64,000 bases of DNA. Origin: an uncultured Oscillospiraceae bacterium (lineage in GTDB: Bacteria > Bacillota > Clostridia > Oscillospirales > Acutalibacteraceae). This document shows, one piece after another, positions 16,180 through 25,281 of this stretch. A program made the translations under genes and the position numbers. Under the pieces are notes generated by a model. The model was not told the origin of the DNA and searched no databases. It saw nothing but the letters and a program-made list of their open reading frames with translations. The stretch covers positions 86,202 through 150,201 of the forward strand of contig UQKB01000004.1 of assembly GCA_900541565.1 (NCBI GenBank), in the 5' to 3' direction. The stretch's first letter is position 1. Each line of letters starts with the position of its first letter.

Positions 16180-16614
16180 ATGTTTATTGGGACTTACCAA
16201 CATAACATAGATGCGAAAGGCCGCATTATTATGCCCGCAAAGTTTCGTGAGGAGCTTGGCGAGGCTTTCTATGTCACAAAAGGGATCCATACGGGACCGG
16301 AGGAAGGAAAAGGCTGTCTACAGGTGCTTTCCCTTGCAAAATGGGAAGAGTTTCTGGCAAAAATCAGCGCTTTGCCGGTTTCAAAGGCAACAGGGCTGTA
16401 CAGGTATTTCTGTGCGGGAGCAGATGTTTCTGAACCGAACGCACAGGGAAGAATCCTGATCCCGGATCATTTACGGCAGCATGCCTGTCTGGAAAAAGAG
16501 GCCGTGATTATTGGCTGCGGTACAAGGGTGGAAATTTGGAACCGGGAAAACTGGGAAAATTACCTGGATCGCCAGGCAAGCGAGGATATTGTTGCTTTGC
16601 TGGAAATGATTTAG
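16180..16614 (+). CDS. mraZ: transcriptional regulator MraZ
   Basis: A 144-residue protein with two SpoVT-AbrB-type repeats: MFIGTYQHNIDAKGRIIMPAKFR at the N-terminus and the second copy around NAQGRILIPDHLR (residues 87-99). It is a ring-forming DNA-binding regulator of the division/cell-wall operon. It is first in the cluster, as usual, and has a strong promoter with paired repeats upstream. Initiation at ATG 16180 follows GGAAGTGA. Confidence 0.95.
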   Translation: MFIGTYQHNIDAKGRIIMPAKFREELGEAFYVTKGIHTGPEEGKGCLQVLSLAKWEEFLAKISALPVSKATGLYRYFCAGADVSEPNAQGRILIPDHLRQHACLEKEAVIIGCGTRVEIWNRENWENYLDRQASEDIVALLEMI

Positions 16615-16633
16615 CGTGACGGAGGTCGTACCG

Positions 16634-17557
16634 ATGGAGTTTTCCCATATGCCGGTGCTGCTTGCCGAAACCATAGAGGCGCTTGCCATAAAACCAAATG
16701 GGGTTTACGTGGACGGCACGGCGGGAGGAGGCGGCCATTCAGCTGAGATTTTGAAAAGGCTGAAAACCGGGACGCTGATTTCTATTGACCAGGATCCCGA
16801 TGCCATTGAAGCAGTAACAAAGAGGTTTTTTGGAAATGGCAATTTCAAAGTAGTGCAGGCAAATTTTAGTCAGATGGATACGGTTGTACAGTCGCTTGGA
16901 TTTGAAAGCGTTGACGGGGTGCTGTTGGATATAGGGGTTTCCTCCAGACAGCTCGATACTGCGCAGCGTGGATTTTCCTTTCATTACGAGGCTCCGCTGG
17001 ATATGCGTATGAGTCAACAGGGGACGACGGCGTACGAGTTGGTGAACACTCTGCCGTATGGGGAACTTGCAAAGATTATTCGCACCTATGGGGAAGAAAA
17101 ATTTGCAGGACCGATTGCAGATGCAATTATAAAGGCCAGGGAAAAAGAAGCGATACAAACGACCACGCAGCTTGCTGAAATTATTAAAGGCGCTGTGCCC
17201 GCGGCCAGAAGGCGAGACGGGCATCCTGCGAGGAAAACGTTTCAGGCGCTTCGCATTGCTGTCAACGGTGAACTTGACAGGCTTTCGCAGGGGCTGGACG
17301 CCGCGTTTTCCATTTTAAAACCAGGCGGACGGCTTGCGGTGATAAGTTTTCATTCCTTGGAGGACCGCATTGTCAAACAACGTATGGCTTTGTGGTGCCA
17401 GGGATGTACCTGCCCGAAGGATTTTCCCATATGCGTTTGCGGGAAAAAGCCCAAAGCAAAGCTTATTTTTAAAAAGCCGGTGGAGGCATCAGCGCAGGAA
17501 TTGCAGAAAAACCCAAGAAGCAGAAGCGCAAAGCTGCGCGCAGCAGAAAAATTGTAA
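16634..17557 (+). CDS. rsmH: 16S rRNA (cytosine1402-N4)-methyltransferase RsmH
   Basis: A 307-residue methyltransferase that modifies C1402 in the ribosomal P site. HMPVLLAE, the SAM loop VDGTAGGGGHS, DGVLLDIGVSS and VISFHSLEDRIVK are all present. The frame opens at GTG 16616, but GGAGG is eight bases before ATG 16634, so I chose that. It follows mraZ, as in nearly all such clusters. Confidence 0.96.
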   Translation: MEFSHMPVLLAETIEALAIKPNGVYVDGTAGGGGHSAEILKRLKTGTLISIDQDPDAIEAVTKRFFGNGNFKVVQANFSQMDTVVQSLGFESVDGVLLDIGVSSRQLDTAQRGFSFHYEAPLDMRMSQQGTTAYELVNTLPYGELAKIIRTYGEEKFAGPIADAIIKAREKEAIQTTTQLAEIIKGAVPAARRRDGHPARKTFQALRIAVNGELDRLSQGLDAAFSILKPGGRLAVISFHSLEDRIVKQRMALWCQGCTCPKDFPICVCGKKPKAKLIFKKPVEASAQELQKNPRSRSAKLRAAEKL

Positions 17558-17586
17558 CAAAGTTGTAAAAATTGTTAAAAAAAGCT

Positions 17587-17615
17587 TTGACAAAAGCAGG
17601 TACATGTAGTAGACT
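17587..17615 (+). promoter_or_regulatory. internal promoter upstream of the ftsL-like gene
   Basis: A perfect TTGACA (17587-17592), 17-base spacer and TAGACT (17610-17615). The 295-base gap after rsmH also has two similar blocks, ACTATATATTGTG (17613-17625) and ACTACATATTGTG (17653-17665), 40 bp apart, which could bind a regulator. A long AT-rich leader of about 230 bases follows. Confidence 0.55.
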
Positions 17616-17852
17616 ATATATTGTGGTTCAATGAAAAAGTTTTGCATGGGACACTACATATTGTGCATACATATGTTCGGCTAACAAGCCGCAAAAAAAT
17701 AGATAAAAATTAAAAAGTTACAAAAATAATACAAGGCAGTTTGCCACCCAAATTCCATAAAAAATACGTTTAAACATAGAAAAGAAAATACAAAAATACG
17801 ACTTCGTTTATATATTTATAGATGTTAAGGGTTTTACATAGAGGTGTAAGGA

Positions 17853-18371
17853 ATGGCTTTTGAAGAGAGAAATGCAGCGTATGATATTAGCCTGTTTGAA
17901 GCAGCCGAACAGATTGAGATAGAAGAGCCGAAAAAGCAGATTCACAGAAGAAGAAAGAACAATGTTCTGAGCATTCCTGAGGAGCAGTTGGATAAAATAC
18001 GCAGGCGTAAATATAACCCTGCAAAGCTATTTACCGGGTTTATGCTGGGCATGATTGTCACCGGCGCTGTGGTTATGATTGTACATGGACAGGTGCAATT
18101 GACAGAGCTCAACCAGCAGATCAGCAACGCTGCAAGCGAGCTTGCAGATCAGGAAAGCCTGTATACGCAGTTGCAGATGAAGGTGGAGTCCAAGCTTTCC
18201 CCATCTGTGGTAGAGGCGTATGCATCAGAAGAGTTGGGGATGTCCAGAGCCGACAATTATCAAAAAGAGTACATAAGTCTTTCACAGGGGGATAAAGCGG
18301 AAATCTCTCAGACAGACGGCGGCAATCTGTTTGAATCCATTGCTGATGCGATTGCGGGGCTTTGGTCATAA
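17853..18371 (+). CDS. ftsL: FtsL-like septum protein
   Basis: A 172-residue protein whose position and architecture indicate FtsL: a cytoplasmic N-terminus of about 65 residues with Arg/Lys stretches, one membrane helix (FMLGMIVTGAVVMIV, about 67-82), then an extracytoplasmic coiled coil of about 50 residues. FtsL joins DivIB and DivIC to scaffold FtsW and the septal transpeptidase. Sequence conservation in this family is weak, so the call depends on place and topology. GAGGTGTAAGG supports ATG 17853. Confidence 0.75.
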   Translation: MAFEERNAAYDISLFEAAEQIEIEEPKKQIHRRRKNNVLSIPEEQLDKIRRRKYNPAKLFTGFMLGMIVTGAVVMIVHGQVQLTELNQQISNAASELADQESLYTQLQMKVESKLSPSVVEAYASEELGMSRADNYQKEYISLSQGDKAEISQTDGGNLFESIADAIAGLWS

Positions 18372-18423
18372 CCAGAGCGGGTTTCTAATACACATATATA
18401 TAAGAATTATAAGAATGACGAAG

Positions 18424-18530
18424 CGGTTGTAACAGGGAGCGGCGGTCTGCCGTTTCTGAATGAGTTGGTAAACGGACGTATTACTGTTATGGGGTAATTG
18501 CTGGCTGACTTATGTTACAACCGTATTTTT
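18424..18530 (+). ncRNA. candidate structured RNA element between ftsL and spoVD
   Basis: A perfect 10-bp inverted repeat, CGGTTGTAAC (18424-18433) and GTTACAACCG (18514-18523), encloses 80 bases. Inside, CCGTTT can pair with AAACGG and ATTAC with GTAAT, giving a possible three-way junction. A T-rich stretch follows. I recognise no known riboswitch class. This lies in the 382-base gap before spoVD. Confidence 0.4.
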
Positions 18531-18680
18531 ATATGCAAAACGATATATGTAAAAAGCCGAGGCAAAAATTTCAGGTTTACCCCGTGCGTAAGATATGCTT
18601 ATATTATATATGTAGATAGATGCAGGAAAAATATCCTGTAAAAAGTGAAGATATGGATAGTAGTATAAAAATGGTAGCGT

Positions 18681-18721
18681 CTTCCCGGCGGCCGGCAAGA
18701 GCGGCTGCCTATGCGGGAAAG
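18681..18721 (+). promoter_or_regulatory. leader hairpin just before spoVD
   Basis: GGCGGCCG (18687-18694) pairs with CGGCTGCC (18702-18709), extended by CTTCCC with GGGAAAG (one bulge). The stem ends about 15 bases before the GGAAGGGAG ribosome site of spoVD. It could affect initiation. A weak promoter-like pair, TTTACC-18-TATATT, precedes it at about 18574-18603. Confidence 0.4.
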
Positions 18722-18753
18722 ATCCCAGTGAGTTGGAAGGGAGTTTGTCTGAT

Positions 18754-21003
18754 ATGTCAAAGGGCGCAAATACAAAGCTGGTTCACAGGTCTGTAATTAT
18801 TTTGGTATTAATTCTTGTGGTTGGTTTTGGCAGCGCAATATTACGCCTTACGCAGCTAAGCGTTGTGCAGGGGGAAGAGCTGCAACAGGCGGCTGTGGCG
18901 CAGCAGCTGAACGATACGACGATCAGTGCAAGGAGGGGTACCATTTATGACACCAACGGAAAGGTGCTTGCGCAAAGCGCTACCGTTTGGAAGGTGGTAT
19001 TGTCCCCGATCAATTTTGAATCTGACGAAGAACGCACGATCGTTTCCCAGGGTTTAGCAGAGATACTGGATTTGGAGCAGGCGGATATTTTTGAGAAAAC
19101 AAAGGAAAGGTCTTATTATGTGGTAGTGAAGCGGCAAATTGAAAGCGACGTCAGAGACGAAATCCTGAAATTTGTAGATGAGCTGGACGAAGAACACGAT
19201 ATTACCGGTGTAATCGACCTGATTGAGGACTATAAACGGTACTATCCATATGGATCGTTTGCTTCTTCTCTGATCGGGTTTACAGGCAGCGACGACCAGG
19301 GCCTTTCCGGCATAGAATACCAGTATGATGAAAGCCTGACGGGAACACCCGGCCGGCTGGTAACGGCGAAGAATGCAAACGGGACGGAGATGCCGTTTGA
19401 TTATGAACAAAAGGTACAGGCAGAGGATGGAAACAGCCTGGTGCTGACGATTGACGAGACGATCCAGCATATTATGGAAAAGTATTTGCAAAAAGGTATA
19501 GAAGAGCACAAGGTATATAATCGCGCGGTGGCGATTATGATGGAGGTCAATACGGGTGCTATTTTAGGAATGGCGGTAGAAGAGGGGTATGACTTAAACG
19601 ACCCGTTTACTTTAGTCAACCAGACGGCAAAGGATGAGATTGCGCAGCTGCCGGAGGATGAAAAGGCTGCGGCGGAAAGCGCTGCGCTTTCCAAGCAATG
19701 GAGGAACAAGGCGGTCAGCGACACCTATTATCCCGGATCGGTATGGAAAATCATTACTTCTTCCATGGCGCTGGAGGAAAATCTGATTAACGACGAGTCG
19801 CGCTTTTACTGCACAGGATCTTACGTGCCGTTTGAGGGTGCATCGTCCATCAGCTGCCATAATACAGCAGGGCATGGCACACAGACCTTTGAAGAAGCGT
19901 TATGTAATTCCTGCAACCCGGCGTTTATGCAGATTGGTAATTTAATTGGCGCGACAAAATTTTGGGAATATTACCAGGCGTTTGGATTTTCTGAGAAAAC
20001 GGGGATCGACCTGCCGGGCGAATCGGAAGATATCTTTTTTAACGAGGACGGCTCGATGGGGCCCATGGATCTGGCGGTTGCATCGTTTGGGCAAAACTTT
20101 TCTGTAACGCCAATCCAGATGGTGACGGCTGTTTCTGCAGTTGCAAACGGCGGAAAGCTTTTGCAGCCCTATACGGTCAGGCAGATTCTTGACAGCGACG
20201 GCAACGTGGTAGAGTCGACAGATACAACCGTGAAACGGCAGGTCATTTCGGAAGAGGTGTCTAAGGAGCTGTGCGCCATACTGGAGGAAAACGCGATTAG
20301 CGGTGCGGCGACAAACGGTTATGTACAGGGGTACAGGATTGCCGGAAAAACGGGAACGTCTGAAAAGCTGACCGATTCTAATGACGATGGAATAGAGGAC
20401 TATATTGCATCTTTCTGCGGTTTTGCCCCGGCGGATGATCCGCAGGTGGCGCTGCTTGTATACTTTGACACCCCCACTGGCGGACAGTATTACGGAAGCC
20501 AGGTTGCAGCACCCGTGTTTGCGGAAATTATGGCGGAGGTGCTGCCATATTTAGAGGTTGAAACACAGTATAACGAAGAAGAGCTGTCGATGCTGGATAC
20601 AACGGCGGGCAATTACGTGGGCGAGAGTGTGGAGCAGGCGCAGGCTGCGGCCGAGGAAGACGGATTTGTTTCTATTGTAAAGGGTGAAGGAACGACCGTT
20701 GCTGCACAGATTCCTGCGGCGGAGTCCAGAATTCCGCAGGGCGGTACGGTTGTGCTTTATACAGATGCAGCCGGCGTAGATGAGGATATGGTAGAGGTTC
20801 CCGATCTTACAGGGCTTTCCATATCAGATGTAAACAGTATAGCGTCACAGTATAATTTAAATATCAGCATTGCGGGCGCAAGCGCCGCAGGCGAGGGGAT
20901 TTCCCAATCGCAAAGCATTGCGCAGGGAACCATGGTAAGCCAGGGCACGGTGGTTATTGTGACGTTTGTGCAGGACAGCAGCTATGGAGAACCGATCTTT
21001 TAA
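18754..21003 (+). CDS. spoVD: septal D,D-transpeptidase, PBP2B/SpoVD family with PASTA domains
   Basis: A 749-residue class B penicillin-binding protein that crosslinks peptidoglycan at the septum or in the spore cortex. A short cytoplasmic tail and one membrane helix (about 15-37) precede the dimerisation domain (RRGTIYDTNG). The transpeptidase has SVWK near residue 328 (Ser nucleophile), SCN near 386 and KTGTS near 533. Two C-terminal PASTA-like repeats follow (about 620-749). ATG 18754 has GGGAG ten bases upstream. The sequence does not separate vegetative PBP2B from sporulation SpoVD. Confidence 0.92.
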   Translation: MSKGANTKLVHRSVIILVLILVVGFGSAILRLTQLSVVQGEELQQAAVAQQLNDTTISARRGTIYDTNGKVLAQSATVWKVVLSPINFESDEERTIVSQGLAEILDLEQADIFEKTKERSYYVVVKRQIESDVRDEILKFVDELDEEHDITGVIDLIEDYKRYYPYGSFASSLIGFTGSDDQGLSGIEYQYDESLTGTPGRLVTAKNANGTEMPFDYEQKVQAEDGNSLVLTIDETIQHIMEKYLQKGIEEHKVYNRAVAIMMEVNTGAILGMAVEEGYDLNDPFTLVNQTAKDEIAQLPEDEKAAAESAALSKQWRNKAVSDTYYPGSVWKIITSSMALEENLINDESRFYCTGSYVPFEGASSISCHNTAGHGTQTFEEALCNSCNPAFMQIGNLIGATKFWEYYQAFGFSEKTGIDLPGESEDIFFNEDGSMGPMDLAVASFGQNFSVTPIQMVTAVSAVANGGKLLQPYTVRQILDSDGNVVESTDTTVKRQVISEEVSKELCAILEENAISGAATNGYVQGYRIAGKTGTSEKLTDSNDDGIEDYIASFCGFAPADDPQVALLVYFDTPTGGQYYGSQVAAPVFAEIMAEVLPYLEVETQYNEEELSMLDTTAGNYVGESVEQAQAAAEEDGFVSIVKGEGTTVAAQIPAAESRIPQGGTVVLYTDAAGVDEDMVEVPDLTGLSISDVNSIASQYNLNISIAGASAAGEGISQSQSIAQGTMVSQGTVVIVTFVQDSSYGEPIF

Positions 21004-21031
21004 TTTTAGATAAATAAAGGCAGGGAAAGCG

Positions 21032-21619
21032 ATGAAGAGCAAAAAATCAAGCGGCGGCACACCCCCGTACGGACAGATAACGGCGGTGGGAAGGCAGCCA
21101 TTGGTGGAACATTCCTTAAAAGCGTTGGAGCATGTGCTTGCAGAGGCAGGAAAGCGTGTAACGGCAAAAAGTATGGCTGTTTATACGGAGCACCCCTACT
21201 GCGTTGGAAGTATTACCTTTGCGGCGGGACAGCGTGCGGTCAATACGGTGTTGTTTACAGATGAAAGCGCCTGCCCATATGAGCAGCAGTGGCTGCAGAC
21301 ATGTACTACGCTGGTCCTTCCCTATGACGAGATGAGAAAACAGCTGCTGGAAGAAAAGGAAAAAGAGAAAATTGTAGAATATTCCCACAATGACGACCGA
21401 GCGGACCTTGTTGCAAAGAATATAACGCAAACGGCGGAGCATATAAATTTTGAGCTTGTAGGCACGGGACTGATTGGCAGGATTAAGCTAAAAGAGGGTT
21501 GCGGCCTTTCAGTTGAAAATGCGCTTGCACTTGCAGGCGCGCTGCTTGCTTCGGATATTGCGCTAAAAGAGATAGCAAACGGGCTGAGCACCCTTGAAAG
21601 TTTGGCGGCCTTTGCATAA
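21032..21619 (+). CDS. degenerate Mur-ligase-like protein (195 aa), probable pseudoenzyme
   Basis: It sits where murE-murF normally lie, between spoVD and mraY. Residues 16-42 align by eye with the start of a Mur ligase central domain, but the ATP loop GTxGKT is replaced by VGRQPLV; the helix EHVLAEAGKRV that follows is typical. Residues 115-190 match the end of that domain, with ADLVAKNI, FELVGTG and ENALALAGALLASDIALKEIANGL resembling MurE. The middle is shortened, and the UDP-binding and C-terminal ligase domains are absent. It therefore cannot ligate by the known mechanism. The reading frame is clean with its own ribosome site, suggesting retained function. Confidence 0.6.
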   Translation: MKSKKSSGGTPPYGQITAVGRQPLVEHSLKALEHVLAEAGKRVTAKSMAVYTEHPYCVGSITFAAGQRAVNTVLFTDESACPYEQQWLQTCTTLVLPYDEMRKQLLEEKEKEKIVEYSHNDDRADLVAKNITQTAEHINFELVGTGLIGRIKLKEGCGLSVENALALAGALLASDIALKEIANGLSTLESLAAFA

Positions 21620-21650
21620 TTTTGAGGTTGAAAATGATGGAGGTTTTTCT

Positions 21651-22670
21651 ATGAACGTTGGTTGGATACTGGGAAGTGCGGTAGTTTCGTTTGCGATTGC
21701 CGCAATTTTAGGAAAATGGCTTGTACCTTTTTTACAAAAGCTGAAATATGGTCAGACGATTTTAGATATTGGGCCAAAATGGCATAAAGGAAAGCAGGGT
21801 ACACCGACCATGGGCGGTTTGATGTTTGTGGCCAGTACCATTGTGACGTCTGTTGCCGGTGTTTTGCTTTGCAGCGCGTTTGCTTCGGGAGAGGATCCCG
21901 TATTTACACAGGTGACGCTTTCTTTTAACAAGGTGTTTGCGGGCCTTGCCATGGCGGCGGCATTTGGCGCAATTGGCTTTTTTGACGATTATATCAAGGT
22001 TGTGAAGAAGCGGAATTTGGGCCTTACGGCAAAGCAAAAGCTGATTTTGCAGTTTGGCGTTGCGGCTGCGTATTTGTTTACGTTGTCTTTAACAGGCGTT
22101 ACTTCTGAAACACTGATCCCCTTTGTTGGGCCGGTGGATCTGGGATGGCTTTACTGGATATTGTCTGCGGTGCTGATTGTGGGCGTTGTAAACGCCGTTA
22201 ACCTTTCAGACGGGATAGACGGGCTGGTAGGATCTATGACCTTTTTTGCCGCGCTTGCTTTTATGCTAATTGCCTCTACCTTGGTTTCGCAGGGGATTGG
22301 GATTATGTCTGCGGCTCTGGCGGGCGGATGCCTTGGCTTTTTGATCTGGAATTTTCATCCGGCAAAGGTTTTTATGGGCGATACGGGTTCCTTGTATCTT
22401 GGAGGTTTTTTATGCGCGTTGGCGTTTGGAATGAATATGCCGATTATCTTAATCCCCATTGCGCTTGTATATTTGCTTGAGATGCTTTCGGTCGTTTTGC
22501 AGGTTGTGTATTTTAAAGCGACAAAAGGAAAAAGGCTGTTTAAAATGAGCCCGATCCACCACCATTTTGAAATGTGTGGATGGTCGGAAGTGAAAATTGT
22601 AGTTGTGTTCAGCCTGGCGACGGCGTTATGCGGCGTGTTGGCACTTGCGTTGGTAATGACGGGCTTTTAA
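21651..22670 (+). CDS. mraY: phospho-MurNAc-pentapeptide translocase MraY
   Basis: A 339-residue polytopic membrane enzyme that forms lipid I from UDP-MurNAc-pentapeptide and undecaprenyl phosphate. The catalytic motifs are present: GTPTMGG, FFDDYIK, NLSDGIDGL and HHHFE. GGAGG is eight bases before ATG 21651, so the longer frame from 21594 is not used. It is next to ftsW and murG, the next steps in lipid II handling. Confidence 0.96.
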   Translation: MNVGWILGSAVVSFAIAAILGKWLVPFLQKLKYGQTILDIGPKWHKGKQGTPTMGGLMFVASTIVTSVAGVLLCSAFASGEDPVFTQVTLSFNKVFAGLAMAAAFGAIGFFDDYIKVVKKRNLGLTAKQKLILQFGVAAAYLFTLSLTGVTSETLIPFVGPVDLGWLYWILSAVLIVGVVNAVNLSDGIDGLVGSMTFFAALAFMLIASTLVSQGIGIMSAALAGGCLGFLIWNFHPAKVFMGDTGSLYLGGFLCALAFGMNMPIILIPIALVYLLEMLSVVLQVVYFKATKGKRLFKMSPIHHHFEMCGWSEVKIVVVFSLATALCGVLALALVMTGF

Positions 22671-22717
22671 AATAGGGCTGGCGCGCGTTTTATGTATGAC
22701 TGTATGGTGGTGGAAAG

Positions 22718-23986
22718 ATGGATAGAAAATATCCCCTAAGATACGAGGCGGAGCTTAAACGGAAAGCACAGGAAGCATATAATAGAAGGCGCGGCTACTA
22801 TGCCTCTGTAGCTGCGCACGAAAAAACGGCGGATACAAAACGCCGCGGTATACGGAAAAAGCTCAAGCTGTTTTCGGTACGCGCCGGATTGGATATGCCT
22901 TTTTTACTTTTAATCTTGATTTTGCTTGTTATTGGGATTATTATGATGTTTTCCGCAAGCTATCCGGTTGCTTATTTTACCAACGGAGATAGTTACCTGT
23001 ATTTAAAAAGACAGGTAATTTTTGCAGTGATTGGCGTTGCTGCAATGCTTGCTATTTCTTTTTTTGATTATCATCACTTCCATAAGCTGGCGGTATGGGT
23101 TTTGGCCCTTGCGTTTTTACTTTTGGTTGTTGTGCTGTTTATCCCGTCTGAAACGGGTGTGCACCGATGGATTGACCTGGGCATAGCAAGTTTTCAGGCG
23201 TCTGAGCTGATGAAGTTTGCGTTGATTTTGTTTTTTGCCCATTGGGGCTCTGTGTATTTTTATAAGATGGAAACATTTAAATACGGTGTTCTACCGGCAA
23301 TTGTAATCCTTGTTCCTACGGTGGTGCTGTTGCTGTTGGAGCCGCATTATTCCGGTATTGTTATTGTAACGCTTTTAACGGCGCTGATGATGTATATATC
23401 GGGCGTGAAGGGAAAGTGGTTTTTGTTTGCGGGTGCCGGCATACTGGTTATTTTTCTTATCATGTCGGCCACCGGGCTGCTTTCTTATGCGATGGAGCGT
23501 ATGGAAGGCTGGGGACAGGCGCTGGAATACACAACGCCTGAAATGTGGCAGACCACATGGCAGACCAGGAATTCGATGTATGCGATTGGCTCAGGCGGGC
23601 TGATGGGTCTGGGGTTAGGGCAATCCAGGCAAAAGTATCTGTACCTGCCGGAACCGCAAAACGACTTTATCTTTGCGATTGTCTGTGAAGAGCTGGGGTT
23701 GATCGGCGCGGTGATTATTCTTGCAATTTTCGGACTGCTTGTATGGCGCGGGATTACCATATCGATGCGTGCGAAAGATAAGTTCGGTACACTTTTGGGT
23801 GTGGGCCTGACCGCACAAATTGGGCTGCAGGTAATTTTGAATATTCTGGTTATTACCGATTTGCTTCCAAACACCGGGATCAGCCTGCCGTTTTTCAGCT
23901 CAGGCGGAAGCTCGCTTGTCATGCTGTTGGCGCAGATGGGGATTGTGCTTTCGATTTCAAGGACATCCAATATTAATAAAGCATAA
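22718..23986 (+). CDS. ftsW: SEDS glycosyltransferase FtsW
   Basis: A 422-residue SEDS polymerase that uses lipid II to build septal glycan with its partner transpeptidase. About ten membrane helices follow an unusually long basic cytoplasmic N-terminus (about 60 residues). The family signature FFSSGGSSL and the invariant region GVHRWIDLG with FQASELMKF are present. Position between mraY and murG favours FtsW over RodA. ATG 22718 follows GGTGG. Confidence 0.93.
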   Translation: MDRKYPLRYEAELKRKAQEAYNRRRGYYASVAAHEKTADTKRRGIRKKLKLFSVRAGLDMPFLLLILILLVIGIIMMFSASYPVAYFTNGDSYLYLKRQVIFAVIGVAAMLAISFFDYHHFHKLAVWVLALAFLLLVVVLFIPSETGVHRWIDLGIASFQASELMKFALILFFAHWGSVYFYKMETFKYGVLPAIVILVPTVVLLLLEPHYSGIVIVTLLTALMMYISGVKGKWFLFAGAGILVIFLIMSATGLLSYAMERMEGWGQALEYTTPEMWQTTWQTRNSMYAIGSGGLMGLGLGQSRQKYLYLPEPQNDFIFAIVCEELGLIGAVIILAIFGLLVWRGITISMRAKDKFGTLLGVGLTAQIGLQVILNILVITDLLPNTGISLPFFSSGGSSLVMLLAQMGIVLSISRTSNINKA

Positions 23987-24023
23987 GCCTTTGACAGGCT
24001 GTGTGACAAAGGAGGGTGCTTCT

Positions 24024-25151
24024 ATGAGAGTTTTATTTGCAGGCGGCGGCACGGCGGGCCATATTAACCCTGCGCTCGCGGTAGCCGGCTATATAAGGAA
24101 AAAAGAGCCGGACGTGCAAATTTTATATGTAGGAGCAAAAGGAGGCATGGAGGAGCGCTTGGTGCCGCAGGCCGGTTTTGCTTTTGAAGGGATTTCTGTG
24201 TCTGGATTTAAGCGGAGCTTTTCCCCCAGCGCCGTAAAGGATAATATCATTACAGTAAAAAAGGCGTTGCAGGCAGGCACTGTGTCTAAAAGGATTATCC
24301 GGGATTTTAAACCGGATATTTGTATGGGGACGGGCGGCTATGTAAGCGGCCCGGTGATCCGGGCGGCGGCAAAGCTTTCTATCCCGACTGTGATCCATGA
24401 ACAAAACGCCTTTCCGGGCGTTACTACAAAAATGCTTTCCCGGTATGTAAAGCGCGTTATGCTTGCAATGCCAGAGGCAAAACAATATTTAAGCGACGGA
24501 TGCCGCTGCGTTACGACGGGCAACCCTGTAAGGCAGGAAATTTTAACGGCGGACAAAACGGCGTGCAGAAAGAAGCTGGGGCTGGATAGCCGCCCTGTGG
24601 TTTTGTCATTTGGCGGAAGCCTGGGCGCCCGGAAGATCAACGAGAATGTCGCAGGAATGATAGCGCGCAGCGCAAAGGACGGCAAATACCAAATTATACA
24701 CGCTTACGGCCAATACGGGAAGTGGTTCCCCGATCTTTTGCGAAAGATGGGGGCAGACCCGGACGGCTGTGAAAATTTAGATATAAGGGAATATATTGAT
24801 GATATGCCCGTGTGCCTTGCGGCGGCAGACCTTGTTATATGCAGGGCGGGGGCGATTACGTTAAGCGAGCTGCAGGCGCAGGGAAAGCCCGCTATTTTGA
24901 TCCCTTCGCCCAATGTGGCGGAAAACCACCAGTATCACAACGCTATGGCAATGGCCAACCGACAGGCAGCTCGCGTTTTAAAAGAAGAGGAGCTGACCCA
25001 GGAAGCGGTTATGCAGGCGGTGGACGATATGGTAAGCGATCCGGAAAAGCTTAGAAAATACAGCGAAAATGCCAAAAGACTTGCAATTACAGATGCAAAC
25101 GAAAGGATTTATTCGGTTATTAAAAAGGTGCTTGGCACAGCAGCTGTTTAA
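24024..25151 (+). CDS. murG: UDP-GlcNAc transferase MurG
   Basis: A 375-residue GT-B enzyme that converts lipid I to lipid II at the inner face of the membrane. The N-terminal glycine-rich GGGTAGHINPALA, HEQNAFPG, FGGSLGA and ICRAGAITLSE are conserved. AAAGGAGG nine bases before ATG 24024 fixes the start. In the usual order a murD or murC would be adjacent; none is here. Confidence 0.96.
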   Translation: MRVLFAGGGTAGHINPALAVAGYIRKKEPDVQILYVGAKGGMEERLVPQAGFAFEGISVSGFKRSFSPSAVKDNIITVKKALQAGTVSKRIIRDFKPDICMGTGGYVSGPVIRAAAKLSIPTVIHEQNAFPGVTTKMLSRYVKRVMLAMPEAKQYLSDGCRCVTTGNPVRQEILTADKTACRKKLGLDSRPVVLSFGGSLGARKINENVAGMIARSAKDGKYQIIHAYGQYGKWFPDLLRKMGADPDGCENLDIREYIDDMPVCLAAADLVICRAGAITLSELQAQGKPAILIPSPNVAENHQYHNAMAMANRQAARVLKEEELTQEAVMQAVDDMVSDPEKLRKYSENAKRLAITDANERIYSVIKKVLGTAAV

Positions 25152-25281
25152 CCGACGGACTGTGCCGGCTGTATAGAAACGGTTTGGTGTTTGTAGCTGT
25201 GTAACAACAGACAGCCTTAAAACATAAGATATCAAGGGTTGATTTTCAGCCCTAAAGCTTTTGTTGGAAAGGGTGTTCTGT

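Noticed and set aside
23916..24023. Extension of murG by 36 codons upstream
   Set aside because: The extra residues overlap the ftsW end, and AAAGGAGG directly before ATG 24024 marks the real start.
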